Shown in pieces: positions 23,522 through 23,626 of a stretch of DNA of 23,626 nucleotides; within the stretch, counting starts at the first letter, position 1; each line of letters starts with the position of its first letter. The DNA is taken from the NCBI GenBank assembly GCA_946998205.1, contig CAMPYJ010000040.1, forward strand, positions 1-23,626, given 5' to 3'. The translations under genes and the position numbers were made by a program. This DNA is from an uncultured Prevotella sp. (GTDB lineage Bacteria > Bacteroidota > Bacteroidia > Bacteroidales > Bacteroidaceae). Under the pieces are notes generated by a model. The model had not been told where the DNA came from, ran no database searches, and was given only the letters and a program-made list of their open reading frames with translations.

Positions 23522-23626
23522 CAAAAAAGAAGTTTATCTGTTTCTCATCGCACCTAAAATGTGATGATGATGCCACGGCTCTTTCATTTAAGAAGTCTTG
23601 GTTCTTATTCTAAATATCATTATTTT

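Overview
The window looks like chromosomal DNA from a Bacteroidota bacterium, most likely Prevotella or a close relative. This rests on three things: gene products with Prevotella/Bacteroides-type sequences, promoters of the Bacteroidota TAnnTTTG (-7) type in front of several genes, and few Shine-Dalgarno sites. I ran no searches; family names come from motifs read in the translations.

Layout. (1) 1-4.4 kb, + strand: two tandem hairpin repeats, a short TonB-dependent receptor and a surface lipoprotein with an internally duplicated His-containing domain, probably an outer-membrane metal or small-ligand uptake pair. A folded 3' region, an intrinsic terminator and a 22-bp repeat array follow. 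(2) 4.5-7.5 kb, - strand: polA followed by an orphan Phd/YefM-type antitoxin. (3) 7.6-10.0 kb, + strand: a long-chain polyprenyl diphosphate synthase and an exported alpha/beta hydrolase, closed by a bidirectional terminator. (4) 10.1-13.5 kb, - strand: dtd, a cytosine-5 DNA methyltransferase, its probable restriction endonuclease, a MazG-like pyrophosphohydrolase and deoC, all overlapping or 1-3 bp apart. One canonical promoter and one terminator bound the unit. (5) 13.5-15.1 kb: a second 22-bp repeat array, a terminator and two small unrecognised genes, one of them exported. (6) 15.1-19.6 kb, - strand: mnmG, apt, uvrC. The two gaps flanking apt each carry an identical parS-like 16-mer. (7) 19.6-23.6 kb: a GH84 beta-N-acetylglucosaminidase (+) converging through an 18-bp terminator stem on a YitT-family membrane protein (-).

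How the genes fit together. Most genes are housekeeping: DNA repair and replication (polA, uvrC), tRNA modification and quality control (mnmG, dtd), nucleotide salvage and sanitation (apt, mazG-like, deoC) and prenyl-chain synthesis. Accessory functions are the receptor-lipoprotein pair, the glycosidase and the restriction-modification (RM) pair. The RM pair is set seamlessly into a housekeeping operon and appears to use its promoter and translational coupling.

Most worth a second look: the paired parS-like sites around apt; the RM cassette inside dtd-mazG-deoC; the two related 22-bp arrays at 4.3 and 13.6 kb; the tandem cruciform repeats at the left edge; the folded 3' region after the lipoprotein gene; and the near-leaderless dtd promoter.
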